Program-made: the position numbers and the translations under genes | Assembly: GCA_964579305.1 (NCBI GenBank) | Contig: CAZOGY010000021.1 | Coordinates: 1-34,147 of the forward strand | Length of the DNA: 34,147 bases | Direction: 5' to 3' | DNA from: JBCBWG01 sp964579305 | GTDB lineage: Bacteria; Pseudomonadota; Alphaproteobacteria; Rhizobiales; Hyphomicrobiaceae | Shown: positions 1 to 7,290 of the stretch, one piece after another | Layout of the letters: every line of letters starts with the position of its first letter | How positions within the stretch are numbered: position 1 is the first letter of the stretch | Notes under the pieces: generated by a model | Told to the model about the DNA's origin: nothing | The model's database searches: none | The model's input: only the letters and a program-made list of their open reading frames with translations

Positions 1-92
1 ATTTCATGCGACACGCTTCAGGGCTCATCCGATTTGGGCGGTGACGCCTGATCCGGCTTAGCCCTGGACACGATAGGGCCTTCCCAAAACCA

Positions 93-119
93 AAACGGGC
101 GGCACGTCGCAGCCCGTTT
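93..119 (-). terminator. Intrinsic terminator after soxB
   Basis: An 8-bp perfect stem (AAACGGGC at 93-100 and GCCCGTTT at 112-119) encloses an 11-nt loop. Read on the minus strand, the stem runs into a T-rich stretch (TTTTGGTTTTGG). It sits about 40 bp beyond the soxB stop codon and probably ends the minus-strand sox transcript. Nothing else recognisable lies in 1-156. Confidence 0.7.
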
Positions 120-156
120 CGCATTTCCGTAGAGAAGTCGAAGAGCGTTTCGCGCC

Positions 157-1851
157 TTAAATGTTGACTTTCACCGAGCGGTTCGGTTTCAGCGCGATCA
201 CCTTTTTCTGAGTGAGATAGTTCATGACCACGTCCCAAATCGCGGGGCCTTCGGTGCCTTCGTTCACCGATGCCCAGCCCGCTACGATGTAGGTTTTGGA
301 CGGATCGATCGGGCTGCCGTCTTTCAAGAGCGTCATGTTTGAGATCCGGCCGCCCATCGGTTTTTTCACATCGATGGTGTAGCCCATGCCGCCAACGCGA
401 ACCATGTCGCCGCCCTGCTGATAGTAGGGGTCGGGATTGAACAGGTTGTCGGCCACGTCCTCCAAAATGTCCTTGAGCATTTTGCCGGTCATTTCGGAAC
501 GGTAGGCGTTTGGATACGTCATGGCCGTGGCGTTGAAGACATCCTCCAGCGTGATGTCCTGACCCGGCAAAACGGACGTTCCCCAACGGAACCCCGGCGA
601 CAGGGCAATGTCGGCTTCGCGTTCATCCAACAGCGCGTCACAGATCAAGTCGTCGAATGTGCCGTTGAAATTACCGCGGCGGTACAAGAGTGATTCCGTT
701 TTTGCCAGAACCTTATTGAGATCCGCCTCATAAGGCGCCCGCAGTTTCTTCACCAGCGCGGTGGCCTCCGCATCCGGCTCAATCACATCGGCGAAAAGCG
801 GGATCAGCTTATAAGAGAAATCCTTCACGCCCGATTTGTCGACATCCAAGTCGATCCGCGAAAGGAACTTGCCGTGCGATCCCGACGCAATCAGAAGCGT
901 TTTGCCCACTTTAAGCGGCTCGGGCAGCGCATCGTGCGTGTGGCCAGTCAAGATGACGTCGATGCCCTTGACATTCATGGCAACCTTGCGGTCGACGTCA
1001 AAACCATTGTGAGACAGCAGCACGACAACCTGGGCGCCGTTCTCGCGGGCCTCGTCGACATTCTTCTGAAGCTGCTCTTCGCGGACGCCGAACGAGAGGT
1101 TGGGGAACATCCAACGCGGGTTGGCGATTGGGAGGTAGGGGAATGCCTGGCCGATCACAGCGACCTTGACGCCGCCGCGGTCAAACATTTTGGTCGCTTC
1201 GAATGCTGGCTCGTCCCATTCGTTATCGAAGATGTTGCCGCCCAGGAAAGCGAACGGAAGATTTTCGACAATCTCTTTGACCCGGTCCGCGCCGTAGGTG
1301 AATTCCCAATGCGCCGTCATGGCGTCGGGTTTCAACGCGTTCATGGCTTCCACCATGTCGCCGCCATTCGTTTTCAACGACGTATAGCTGCCCTGCCAGG
1401 TATCACCACCATCCAACAAAAGCATATTATCGCCGCGCTCGGCGCGGATCGCTTTCAAAACGGTCGCAATCCGATCATAGCCGCCAAGTTTGCCGTATTC
1501 CTTGGCAAGCGCGACATAGTCGACCGAGCTTAACGCATAAGCGCGCGGTGTTTCCGGCTTCAGGCCGTAGTGCTTCAGGAAATCCTGGCCCGTAATATGG
1601 GGCGGCTGACCCGCGGCAATACCAACGCCGAGATTTATCGATGGCTCGCGGAAATAAACCGGCACCAGTTGGGCGTGAATGTCGGTGATGTGGACGAGCG
1701 TCACGTTGCCTTTGGTGTCGAATTTCAAAAGGTCGTCTTGGCTCATCAGCGCCTGGCGCGCGGCCAATGCCTGCCACGCGCCGGTTCCAGCGCCACCCAC
1801 AATTGCACTGGCAGCGACGGCCGCCTGCAAAAATTCACGCCGTGAAACCAT
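157..1851 (-). CDS. soxB: SoxB, sulfate thiol esterase (thiosulfohydrolase) of the Sox system
   Basis: SoxB is the periplasmic di-manganese hydrolase that releases sulfate from the cysteine-S-sulfonate carried by SoxY. The 564-residue product has the family length. A twin-arginine signal (RREFLQ near residues 4-9) fits Tat export of a folded metalloprotein. Metal-site motifs of the 5'-nucleotidase-like fold are visible: TDIHAQ (Asp57, His59), LLLDGGDTWQ (Asp147, Asp150), the SoxB-type HWEFTYG near residue 181, LLSHNG near 281 and GHTHD near 303-307. The C-terminal 5'-nucleotidase domain follows. The start at 1851 was chosen over the ATG at 1878 because AGGAG lies 8 nt upstream and the Tat motif then sits at the N-terminus. 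It is the last gene of the minus-strand sox series, separated from soxA by a strong hairpin. Confidence 0.97.
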   Translation of the reverse strand: MVSRREFLQAAVAASAIVGGAGTGAWQALAARQALMSQDDLLKFDTKGNVTLVHITDIHAQLVPVYFREPSINLGVGIAAGQPPHITGQDFLKHYGLKPETPRAYALSSVDYVALAKEYGKLGGYDRIATVLKAIRAERGDNMLLLDGGDTWQGSYTSLKTNGGDMVEAMNALKPDAMTAHWEFTYGADRVKEIVENLPFAFLGGNIFDNEWDEPAFEATKMFDRGGVKVAVIGQAFPYLPIANPRWMFPNLSFGVREEQLQKNVDEARENGAQVVVLLSHNGFDVDRKVAMNVKGIDVILTGHTHDALPEPLKVGKTLLIASGSHGKFLSRIDLDVDKSGVKDFSYKLIPLFADVIEPDAEATALVKKLRAPYEADLNKVLAKTESLLYRRGNFNGTFDDLICDALLDEREADIALSPGFRWGTSVLPGQDITLEDVFNATAMTYPNAYRSEMTGKMLKDILEDVADNLFNPDPYYQQGGDMVRVGGMGYTIDVKKPMGGRISNMTLLKDGSPIDPSKTYIVAGWASVNEGTEGPAIWDVVMNYLTQKKVIALKPNRSVKVNI

Positions 1852-1940
1852 GTCGGGTCTCCTGGATCGCCGCTGCAAACCGCCGGCGGCTGATTGTTTT
1901 GGAACGAACGGGCCCCGGTGAACAGCGTTTGGCCCACAAA

Positions 1941-1969
1941 AAAGCGGCGAAGCCAGGCTCCGCCGCTTT
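1941..1969 (-). terminator. Strong hairpin with U-run between soxA and soxB
   Basis: A 9-bp perfect stem (AAAGCGGCG at 1941-1949 and CGCCGCTTT at 1961-1969) can extend inward through AGCC/GGCT. On the minus strand it is followed by TTTTTT, the hallmark of a Rho-independent terminator. It lies about 20 bp after soxA and about 90 bp before soxB, so it should lower or uncouple soxB expression, or act as a 3' stabiliser of the soxVWXYZA message. The structure is seen; the role is inferred. Confidence 0.7.
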
Positions 1970-1989
1970 CAACTCAAGGCATGCGAAGC

Positions 1990-2850
1990 CTACTGGCGAA
2001 CGGCCGGCGTCTCGACGGACAGGCCCATGCCGCGCGATGCCACGTAAAGCTCGAGCGCCGTGAACTCATCGCTGCCGCGCTTATATGGCGTGGCCCGGAT
2101 GTTTTTCATGCAGCCCGAAAAGCGGCGGTGGATCGAACCAACCTTCTGCCACTTCGACCGGTACAGCGGAAAGCCGTTAATGTGGCCCTGGCTCAGGTGG
2201 TCGGCGCGGATCATTTTACCGGTATTATCTTCGTGGCAGTTGGCACACGACATATCGAGCTGGCCAACGCGGGTGTAATAGAGCTCTTTGCCCTTCTCCC
2301 ACCACGATTTCATCTCGCCGTCCGTTTGCACCTTAACGGGAAGACCGCGTGACTGCAGGCCGATCAGCGCGGTCATGCCGAGCATCTGATCGCTTTCCCA
2401 CTTCCAGGCTTCAGCGCCCATTTGTTCGGTGCGGCACTCGTTGATCTGATGCTCGATTGCGAATGGCTTTTTGGCTTTGGCATTCCATTTCGGATAGCCA
2501 GCGCGCACGCCCTTCATGCTGGAGACATCGTTATGGCAGGTCGCGCACGAGCGGCCTTCCTTACCCTCGACTTTGGACCACTCCGTTTCGCCGATCTCAA
2601 CCATCGTGAAAGCGGGGTTTTCAAAGTCGTCCATTTGCATGGATTGCGTGCCCGGGTTGCGGTAGCGCCAACCCGAATACAACTTGTCGAACGGCGAGCC
2701 CTCCGGGGCCTTAGCCTCGGTTTTGATCTCCTGGCCCTCGATGACAAGCTTGTTGTCGTTCGGGTCCGCCGATGCCACCGTTACAAGCGCGAAGCCTGCA
2801 ACAAGCGCGGTACCGGCGAACACAACACTGCGGTTTGATTTCAAAGCCAT
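1990..2850 (-). CDS. soxA: SoxA, dihaem c-type cytochrome subunit of SoxAX
   Basis: SoxA with SoxX forms the periplasmic L-cysteine S-thiosulfotransferase that couples thiosulfate to the SoxY cysteine. The 286-residue protein starts with a Sec signal peptide (cleavage near residues 28-29, after VASA). Two haem-binding motifs are seen, CATCH (102-106) and CANCH (202-206), so this is the two-haem SoxA type. The conserved catalytic cysteine is Cys247 in RFSGCMKNIRA; in the family it is the haem ligand/active site that carries a persulfide. The gene lies between soxZ (52 bp upstream) and soxB (138 bp downstream, across a terminator-like hairpin). No key residue appears to be missing. Confidence 0.97.
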   Translation of the reverse strand: MALKSNRSVVFAGTALVAGFALVTVASADPNDNKLVIEGQEIKTEAKAPEGSPFDKLYSGWRYRNPGTQSMQMDDFENPAFTMVEIGETEWSKVEGKEGRSCATCHNDVSSMKGVRAGYPKWNAKAKKPFAIEHQINECRTEQMGAEAWKWESDQMLGMTALIGLQSRGLPVKVQTDGEMKSWWEKGKELYYTRVGQLDMSCANCHEDNTGKMIRADHLSQGHINGFPLYRSKWQKVGSIHRRFSGCMKNIRATPYKRGSDEFTALELYVASRGMGLSVETPAVRQ

Positions 2851-2901
2851 TGCCCTACCGTCCTGTTCGTTTCCCCCGGGATGGGTCCGACGCGACGTGC
2901 G

Positions 2902-3234
2902 TCAGCCCTCCACTTTGATTTTTTTCTCGGTCGAGTAGACGGTGCCGTCGTCGTCCGTCCATTTGAACGCGAAAGTGCCGGTTTCCATCACTTTTGCGTT
3001 GAATTCGAAATACGGGTTCGCCGAAACGGCTGGCAGGATGTCCGTTGCAAAGACCGGCTTGCCATTGAACTCCGCAACAAACTTATTGATGATTTTGCGC
3101 GGGATTTTCTCGCCGGTTTTGCTGTCTTTGCGCTGACCTGATTCCATTTTGTGGTTGATCAGCGTTTTGATGGTGATGACTTCGCCTTTGGAGGCGCTGC
3201 GCGGCACTTTCACGCGCGGTTTGATTTTGGCCAT
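2902..3234 (-). CDS. soxZ: SoxZ, partner subunit of the SoxYZ sulfur carrier
   Basis: SoxZ is the non-covalent partner of SoxY in the periplasmic carrier complex that is handed between SoxAX, SoxB and, where present, SoxCD. The 110-residue product has the family's usual length and beta-sandwich signature: the N-terminal KIKPRVKVP segment, LINHKMESGQR near residue 26, and the C-terminal KWTDDDG and KIKVEG strands. It has no signal peptide, which is normal because SoxZ is exported together with Tat-exported SoxY. The start at 3234 has a GAGGA-type ribosome site about 9 nt upstream. It sits directly downstream of soxY with a 60-bp spacer. Confidence 0.96.
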   Translation of the reverse strand: MAKIKPRVKVPRSASKGEVITIKTLINHKMESGQRKDSKTGEKIPRKIINKFVAEFNGKPVFATDILPAVSANPYFEFNAKVMETGTFAFKWTDDDGTVYSTEKKIKVEG

Positions 3235-3294
3235 GGCCGGTGTTCCTCAAATCTTGATTCGGTCAGCGATACGGTTTGTGCACGGCAAGGCGCA

Positions 3295-3744
3295 TTAGCC
3301 GCCGCAGCCACCGATCGTCACTTTCACGGTTTTCTTGGCCATGTAGACCGAGCCGTCGTTCATCTTGGCAACGGCAATGACGGCCTGCGTTTTGGCCAGG
3401 CGAATACGCACTTTGCCGAATGCAGCACCGCTCAGCGGCGTGAAGTGCATGGTGGCGACGCCGGGGCTTGGGTTGCCGTCCGCCAGGATCAGCACGTCGG
3501 ACACATAGCTGTCGTCGGTCATATCGCTTTCGACCATGATTTCGATCGGAACGGTGTTCCCGTTCTCAGCGATTTCCGGAGCGCGGACTTCGACCTTGCC
3601 TTCAGCCGGCTCTTTGCCACCGGTGAATTCCATGATCGCGTCTTTGACGGCGTCGGCCGCGGCTTGCGCCGGGAGGGCCGGCAGCACGAGCAGCGTGGCG
3701 GCACCAGCGCCAACACCGAGGGCTTCACGGCGAGTAAGCTTCAT
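3295..3744 (-). CDS. soxY: SoxY, cysteine-bearing sulfur carrier
   Basis: SoxY carries the sulfur intermediates covalently on a cysteine in the C-terminal swinging arm. The last residues here are GGCGG, the diagnostic carrier motif. The 149-residue product starts with a Tat signal (LTRREALG, then a hydrophobic stretch ending PALPAQAAA near residue 29). The start at 3744 was preferred over the upstream ATG at 3768 because GAAGGAGAT lies just before it and the Tat motif is then N-terminal. soxX precedes it and soxZ follows. A hairpin occupies the soxX-soxY spacer. Confidence 0.97.
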   Translation of the reverse strand: MKLTRREALGVGAGAATLLVLPALPAQAAADAVKDAIMEFTGGKEPAEGKVEVRAPEIAENGNTVPIEIMVESDMTDDSYVSDVLILADGNPSPGVATMHFTPLSGAAFGKVRIRLAKTQAVIAVAKMNDGSVYMAKKTVKVTIGGCGG

Positions 3745-3772
3745 GGGGATCTCCTTCACGTTATGCATTTCG

Positions 3773-3796
3773 GTGCGGGTGTTCTTCGGCCCGCAC
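3773..3796 (-). other. Hairpin in the soxX-soxY spacer
   Basis: A 7-bp perfect stem (GTGCGGG at 3773-3779 and CCCGCAC at 3790-3796) encloses a 10-nt loop between the soxX stop and the soxY ribosome site. There is no U-run on the minus strand. It is therefore more likely a message-stabilising or processing hairpin than a full terminator. Confidence 0.45.
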
Positions 3797-3807
3797 GCGG
3801 CGTCGCG

Positions 3808-4281
3808 TTACTGTGCGTCTTTCAGCGTGAGTAGATAAGCGAGGACGTCCTCAACCTGTTGCGCAGTCAGGATTGGTTTGCCTTCAAAATCGCTGCCCGC
3901 GCGATTGAGACCTTTGACCCGGTAGAACCCCGGCATAACCGTCTGGTCACCGAACACGGCTTTCGAGTTCACAAGCATGGCCCGCAGCGTCGGCGCCTCA
4001 TAGCGGCTGCCGACGCCATCAAGCGTGGGGCCGACTTCGCCATGGAACTGCTCGTCCTTCATGTCCGAGTTTGCATGGCATGCCAGACAGTTACCGAGCT
4101 TGCGGTTCTTGAACCACGAAGCACCCTGGACGGGATCGCCAGGCTTGCCGGTCAGCGACTTGGCCAACTCGCCGTCGACGATCTTGACGTCGTTTGGCGC
4201 CACCGCATCACCGGCGAAAGCCGGCGTCGCGGCCACAATAGCCGCTGCTGCGACCGAAAGGAGCGTGCTCAGTGCGCGCAT
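3808..4281 (-). CDS. soxX: SoxX, monohaem c-type cytochrome subunit of SoxAX
   Basis: SoxX is the electron-accepting cytochrome subunit of the SoxAX thiosulfotransferase. The 157-residue product has a Sec signal peptide (cleavage near residue 23, after TPAFA), one haem motif CLACH (Cys65, Cys68, His69) and a downstream TVMPGFY whose Met116 is the likely sixth haem ligand. The start at 4281 was chosen because GAGGGGG lies about 8 nt upstream and the signal peptide begins there; the longer reading from 4377 would add 32 residues of non-signal sequence. It begins the soxXYZA(B) block. The upstream region (4282-4480) leads into an assembly gap and probably holds a promoter/SoxR site. Confidence 0.96.
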   Translation of the reverse strand: MRALSTLLSVAAAAIVAATPAFAGDAVAPNDVKIVDGELAKSLTGKPGDPVQGASWFKNRKLGNCLACHANSDMKDEQFHGEVGPTLDGVGSRYEAPTLRAMLVNSKAVFGDQTVMPGFYRVKGLNRAGSDFEGKPILTAQQVEDVLAYLLTLKDAQ

Positions 4282-4313
4282 CTTTGCGTCCCCCTCTGGA
4301 AGATTTCCTCGTG

Positions 4314-4330
4314 TCAATATCGCATTGTGA
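4314..4330. promoter_or_regulatory. Candidate SoxR operator upstream of soxX
   Basis: TCAATATCGCATTGTGA is an imperfect inverted repeat (TCA..TGA ends, CAAT/ATTG arms) centred about 40 nt upstream of the soxX start. Its minus-strand reading contains CAAT followed by GCGATAT; the soxV promoter region has the same two words in the same order. In characterised Sox clusters the ArsR-type SoxR binds the soxS-soxV and soxW-soxX spacers. The assignment here is inferred from position and weak similarity only. Confidence 0.3.
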
Positions 4331-4480
4331 GCCTGCGACGTTGGCTGCGACCGTAGCCGCGCGGATGGCACCTGCAATTATAAATTCGGATAAGTGAATG
4401 GTTCGCGGCGCACCCGACCGGCGCTACAGATCCCGTCCAACGGGGCAATGCGCGACTGCGCGCGGCCGTTGACCGACGCC

Positions 4481-4580
4481 NNNNNNNNNNNNNNNNNNNN
4501 NNNNNNNNNNNNNNNNNNNNNNNNNNNNNNNNNNNNNNNNNNNNNNNNNNNNNNNNNNNNNNNNNNNNNNNNNNNNNNNN
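4481..4580. other. Assembly gap of 100 N
   Basis: Exactly 100 undetermined bases, a conventional scaffold-join length, so the true distance is unknown. The gap removes the 3' end of soxW and part of the soxW-soxX spacer. Confidence 0.98.
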
Positions 4581-5169
4581 ACTGCTTTTTCTGCGCGGCC
4601 ATCGCGGCATTGAACTTGCGCGCATGGTACTTCTGGAACGGCTCATCCGTCTCGTAGCCCTTTTCCCGTACCCACTGGAACATGTGCAACGTCGTCCAGC
4701 GGCCGAAAGCGCCGGGCATCACCGCGACGGCGGCGTCTTTCGCCGTACCCTTTTCCGGTGCCGTTTCTGGCAGGAACATAATCGTTGGCGTGAAGTTCAA
4801 GCCCCATTTGCGCGCGGCGGATTTTTCGGTCAGCGAATCGCCGTCCAGGTCGGTGACTTCCTCGTCGCCAAACATATTGAGCTGCACGACCTTGAAGTTC
4901 GCCTTGATGTAGTCGGCCACGTCTTTGTCGGCGAACACCTTTTCATGAAGCCGCTTGCAATAGATACAGCCGCGCTGTTCGACCACGATCGCAAGGCGTT
5001 TGCCCTCTTCCTTGGCCGTCTCGATGTCTTCACGCATGTCCTTGAATGTGACCGCGAACCAAGGCTGCTTATGCAGACCATCGGCGCCCAGCTCCGCGCT
5101 CTGGCCCAAAGCGGTGCTTCCAATCACGATCCCGGCGGCAACGGCCGCCAGCTTAAGCCAATGCAGCAT
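4581..5169 (-). CDS. soxW: SoxW, periplasmic thioredoxin (3' end lost in gap)
   Basis: SoxW is a periplasmic thioredoxin that receives electrons from SoxV and helps keep the Sox carrier protein active. The readable part is 196 residues: a signal peptide (MLHWLKLAAVAAGIVIGS..., cleavage near residue 25), a thioredoxin fold with the redox motif CIYC (Cys68, Cys71), and the cis-proline region FTPTIMF. The start at 5169 has GGGAGGA upstream. The reading frame stays open through the 100-N gap to 4378, but the residues beyond the gap do not look like a SoxW tail; the real stop is probably inside the gap. It lies 71 bp downstream of soxV, in the same direction. Confidence 0.88.
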
Positions 5170-5240
5170 TCCTAGTCCTCCCTGTCAGTGAACCAGCAAA
5201 TCGAAGCCCGGTGGCGTTCGTGCTCCGCGCGCGAACCGGC

Positions 5241-5978
5241 TTAGCCAAATTGACCCAGCGCCGGAAACGCCTCCAGCAGGAACGTTGAGATGTGGCGCAT
5301 CTGCCCAGACATGAACAGCACGCCGGTGATCATCAGTAGGCCGCCCATGACCTTTTCCACGGTGCCAAGATGGCGCCGGAATTTCGCCAAAAGCCCGAGA
5401 AACGCACCCGCAAACAGCGCCGCACCAATGAATGGCAGGCCGATCCCAGCCGCATAGGCACCCAGCAGCAGCGCGCCTTCGCCGACGGTATCCTGCGCGC
5501 CGGCCGCAAACAGGATAGCGGCTAGAACGGGACCGACACACGGTGTCCACCCGAACGCAAAGGCAAGTCCGACCAGATAAGCCCCCAACGGACCAACCGG
5601 CTTCTTTTCAACGTGAACCCGCGCTTCCCGGTAGAGCAACCCGATCCGCAACAGGCCGGTAAAATGCAGCCCCATCACGAAGATGAGAATGCCGGCGACG
5701 ACGGCCAGTGTGTCGAGATACTCGGTGACGAACTTTCCAATGGTCGATGCCGTCGCCCCAAGCGCAACGAACACCGTGGCAAAGCCGGCAACAAAAAAGA
5801 TGGAGCTCACAACGATGCGTGCGCGGGTGGCCATGCTGGCTTCCGACGTCGACAGCTCTTCAAACGAGACACCGGCCAGAAAACACAGGTATGGCGGAAC
5901 CAGTGGCAAGACGCACGGCGAAATGAACGACAAAAGCCCGGCCACGAAGGCGCCGATGAACGACACGTTCAAATCCAC
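5241..5978 (-). CDS. soxV: SoxV, CcdA-type membrane thiol transporter
   Basis: SoxV belongs to the CcdA/DsbD-beta family and moves reducing equivalents from cytoplasmic thioredoxin across the inner membrane to SoxW. The 245-residue product has about six membrane segments. The two CcdA signature loops are present: SFISPCVLPLVPPYLC (Cys22 and Cys32) and AFGWTPCVGP (Cys147). The start is a GTG at 5978 with GGAGGGGG 5 nt upstream; the ATG 33 codons earlier would give an arginine-rich extension atypical for the family. It is the first gene of the minus-strand sox series and faces soxS/soxR across a 343-bp divergent control region. Confidence 0.93.
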   Translation of the reverse strand: MDLNVSFIGAFVAGLLSFISPCVLPLVPPYLCFLAGVSFEELSTSEASMATRARIVVSSIFFVAGFATVFVALGATASTIGKFVTEYLDTLAVVAGILIFVMGLHFTGLLRIGLLYREARVHVEKKPVGPLGAYLVGLAFAFGWTPCVGPVLAAILFAAGAQDTVGEGALLLGAYAAGIGLPFIGAALFAGAFLGLLAKFRRHLGTVEKVMGGLLMITGVLFMSGQMRHISTFLLEAFPALGQFG

Positions 5979-6321
5979 TTGCGCCCCCTCCAGGCTGCGA
6001 CGTCTTTTGTTTGTATTCAATTGTCGCGATATGTCCCGCGCGTGCAATTGCCTGTTGGTCGGGTCTCTTATGCGCATTTGTTGTGCGAGCGGTCCGGCTT
6101 GGCGCCAAGCGCTGTGATCTGCCTATTCAACTTGCAAAAAAACGAGGCAGGCTCTGGCGAAAGGAGCGGTTGGGCGACGGCATGATTCCGCTGTAGGTTT
6201 CTGGTTTCAGGCGCGGCGATGACGGCAGCCCTTTGATGCACCCCATCGATTGAGCCAGGGGGCGACGTCAGCGCCCGCGCGCCGCCAACGCCGGCGGGTC
6301 CGCCAACTGAGAAGAGCATTG
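5979..6321. promoter_or_regulatory. Divergent soxV / soxS control region
   Basis: This 343-bp spacer between oppositely oriented sox operons must hold both promoters. Visible elements are CAATTGTCGCGATATG (6018-6033), about 40 nt before the soxV start and sharing words with the soxX upstream site, and a perfect 14-bp palindrome GCTTGGCGCCAAGC (6097-6110). Two CAATTG boxes (6018-6023 and 6045-6050) are also present. No convincing coding sequence lies in it. Repressor binding by the neighbouring SoxR is inferred from other Sox clusters. Confidence 0.5.
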
Positions 6322-6792
6322 ATGATGATGATCAAGGCCATGGTCGCGCCGCGGCCAACGACAACGCCGGGTGCCACAACGCGACCGCGCCGTACCACAG
6401 GCTTTGCCCTTGGCTTGTTGTGTCTCGCCTGGGCTTTGTCATCGCTTCTGGCGCAACCGGGTCAAGCCGCCGAATTGATCATGCTGGAAGAAAACGGCTG
6501 CTACTGGTGTGAGACCTGGAACAAGGACATCGGCGGCATTTACGACAAAACAAACGAGGGCAAGCGCGCACCACTGCGCCGCCTCAATATCCACGAGCGC
6601 CTGCCAAGCGACGTCGCCTTCATCACCAAGGGCAGCTTCACGCCAACGTTCGTTCTGGTCCATGACGGGCGCGAGATCGGACGGATACGCGGCTACCCTG
6701 GCCCCGACTTCTTTTGGCCACTGCTCGGCGAGCTACTCAAGAAGGTTCCGGCCGCCGAAGCGGACGCAGACGCACCCGCGCCGAAGTCCTGA
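6322..6792 (+). CDS. soxS: SoxS, periplasmic thioredoxin-like protein
   Basis: In Paracoccus-type systems SoxS is a periplasmic thiol-disulfide protein that reactivates the SoxYZ carrier. The 156-residue product has a positively charged N-terminus, a signal/anchor stretch (about residues 27-45, GFALGLLCLAWALSSLLA), and a mature domain beginning AELIMLEENGCYWC with redox pair Cys60/Cys63. A short thioredoxin fold with cis-proline segment SFTPTFVLV and a GYPGPDFFW helix follows. The start was placed at the ATG triplet series at 6322, preceded by a weak GAGAAGAG; the frame is open to a TTG at 6250. It is the first plus-strand gene, with soxR immediately after. Confidence 0.85.
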   Translation: MMMIKAMVAPRPTTTPGATTRPRRTTGFALGLLCLAWALSSLLAQPGQAAELIMLEENGCYWCETWNKDIGGIYDKTNEGKRAPLRRLNIHERLPSDVAFITKGSFTPTFVLVHDGREIGRIRGYPGPDFFWPLLGELLKKVPAAEADADAPAPKS

Positions 6793-6818
6793 GCGCAGTT
6801 GACGGAAGGTGTGATCCC

Positions 6819-7172
6819 TTGCCGATACCCAACCGCACATTCTTTGAGGATGGCGCACATCTTGATGAGATGTCGGAGAACGCCAAGCAGGCGACCGAGT
6901 TTCTCAAGGCGCTGGCCCATGAAGCGCGCTTGATGATCCTGTGCTATCTCTCAACGGGCGAGAAATCGGTAACGGAACTGGAAGCACTGCTGTCGTTGCG
7001 CCAGCCCACCGTTTCGCAACAACTCGCGCGTTTGCGCGCGGAACGCATCATCGAGGCGCGGCGCGATGGCAAGCAGATCTACTATTCGATTGCCGATCCG
7101 CGCGCACGTGTCATGATCGAGCAGGTCTACGACATGTTCTGCAACGACACGAACGGCGGGCCGCCACGCTGA
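6819..7172 (+). CDS. soxR: SoxR, ArsR/SmtB-family repressor of sox genes
   Basis: A winged-helix regulator of the ArsR family. Residues equivalent to FLKALAHEARLMILCYLSTG form the dimer/helix region, and the LRQPTVSQQLARLR segment is the recognition helix, followed by a DGKQIYYSI beta-wing. Family members in Sox clusters repress the sox operons and sense the sulfur signal through conserved cysteines; here a cysteine precedes YLSTGEK and another is near the C-terminus (MFCNDTNG). The start is uncertain: the TTG at 6819 has GGAAGG at 9 nt (117 aa), while the ATG at 6870 gives 100 aa with a poor ribosome site. It lies 26 bp after soxS. Confidence 0.88.
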   Translation: MPIPNRTFFEDGAHLDEMSENAKQATEFLKALAHEARLMILCYLSTGEKSVTELEALLSLRQPTVSQQLARLRAERIIEARRDGKQIYYSIADPRARVMIEQVYDMFCNDTNGGPPR

Positions 7173-7290
7173 GCAATAAAACCGCTGCGGTGCTGGCCAC
7201 ACAGGAGCGATGCGGGCGACGGCCGGCAAAGCCCGATACCAAACTGCGGTCGGGAAGCGGTTTGCCGGTCCCGCGCCCAGGGAGATCCCG

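Noticed and set aside
5613..6185. Plus-strand 190-residue open frame opposite soxV
   Set aside because: Antisense to a clear CcdA-family gene and running into the control region; no motif.
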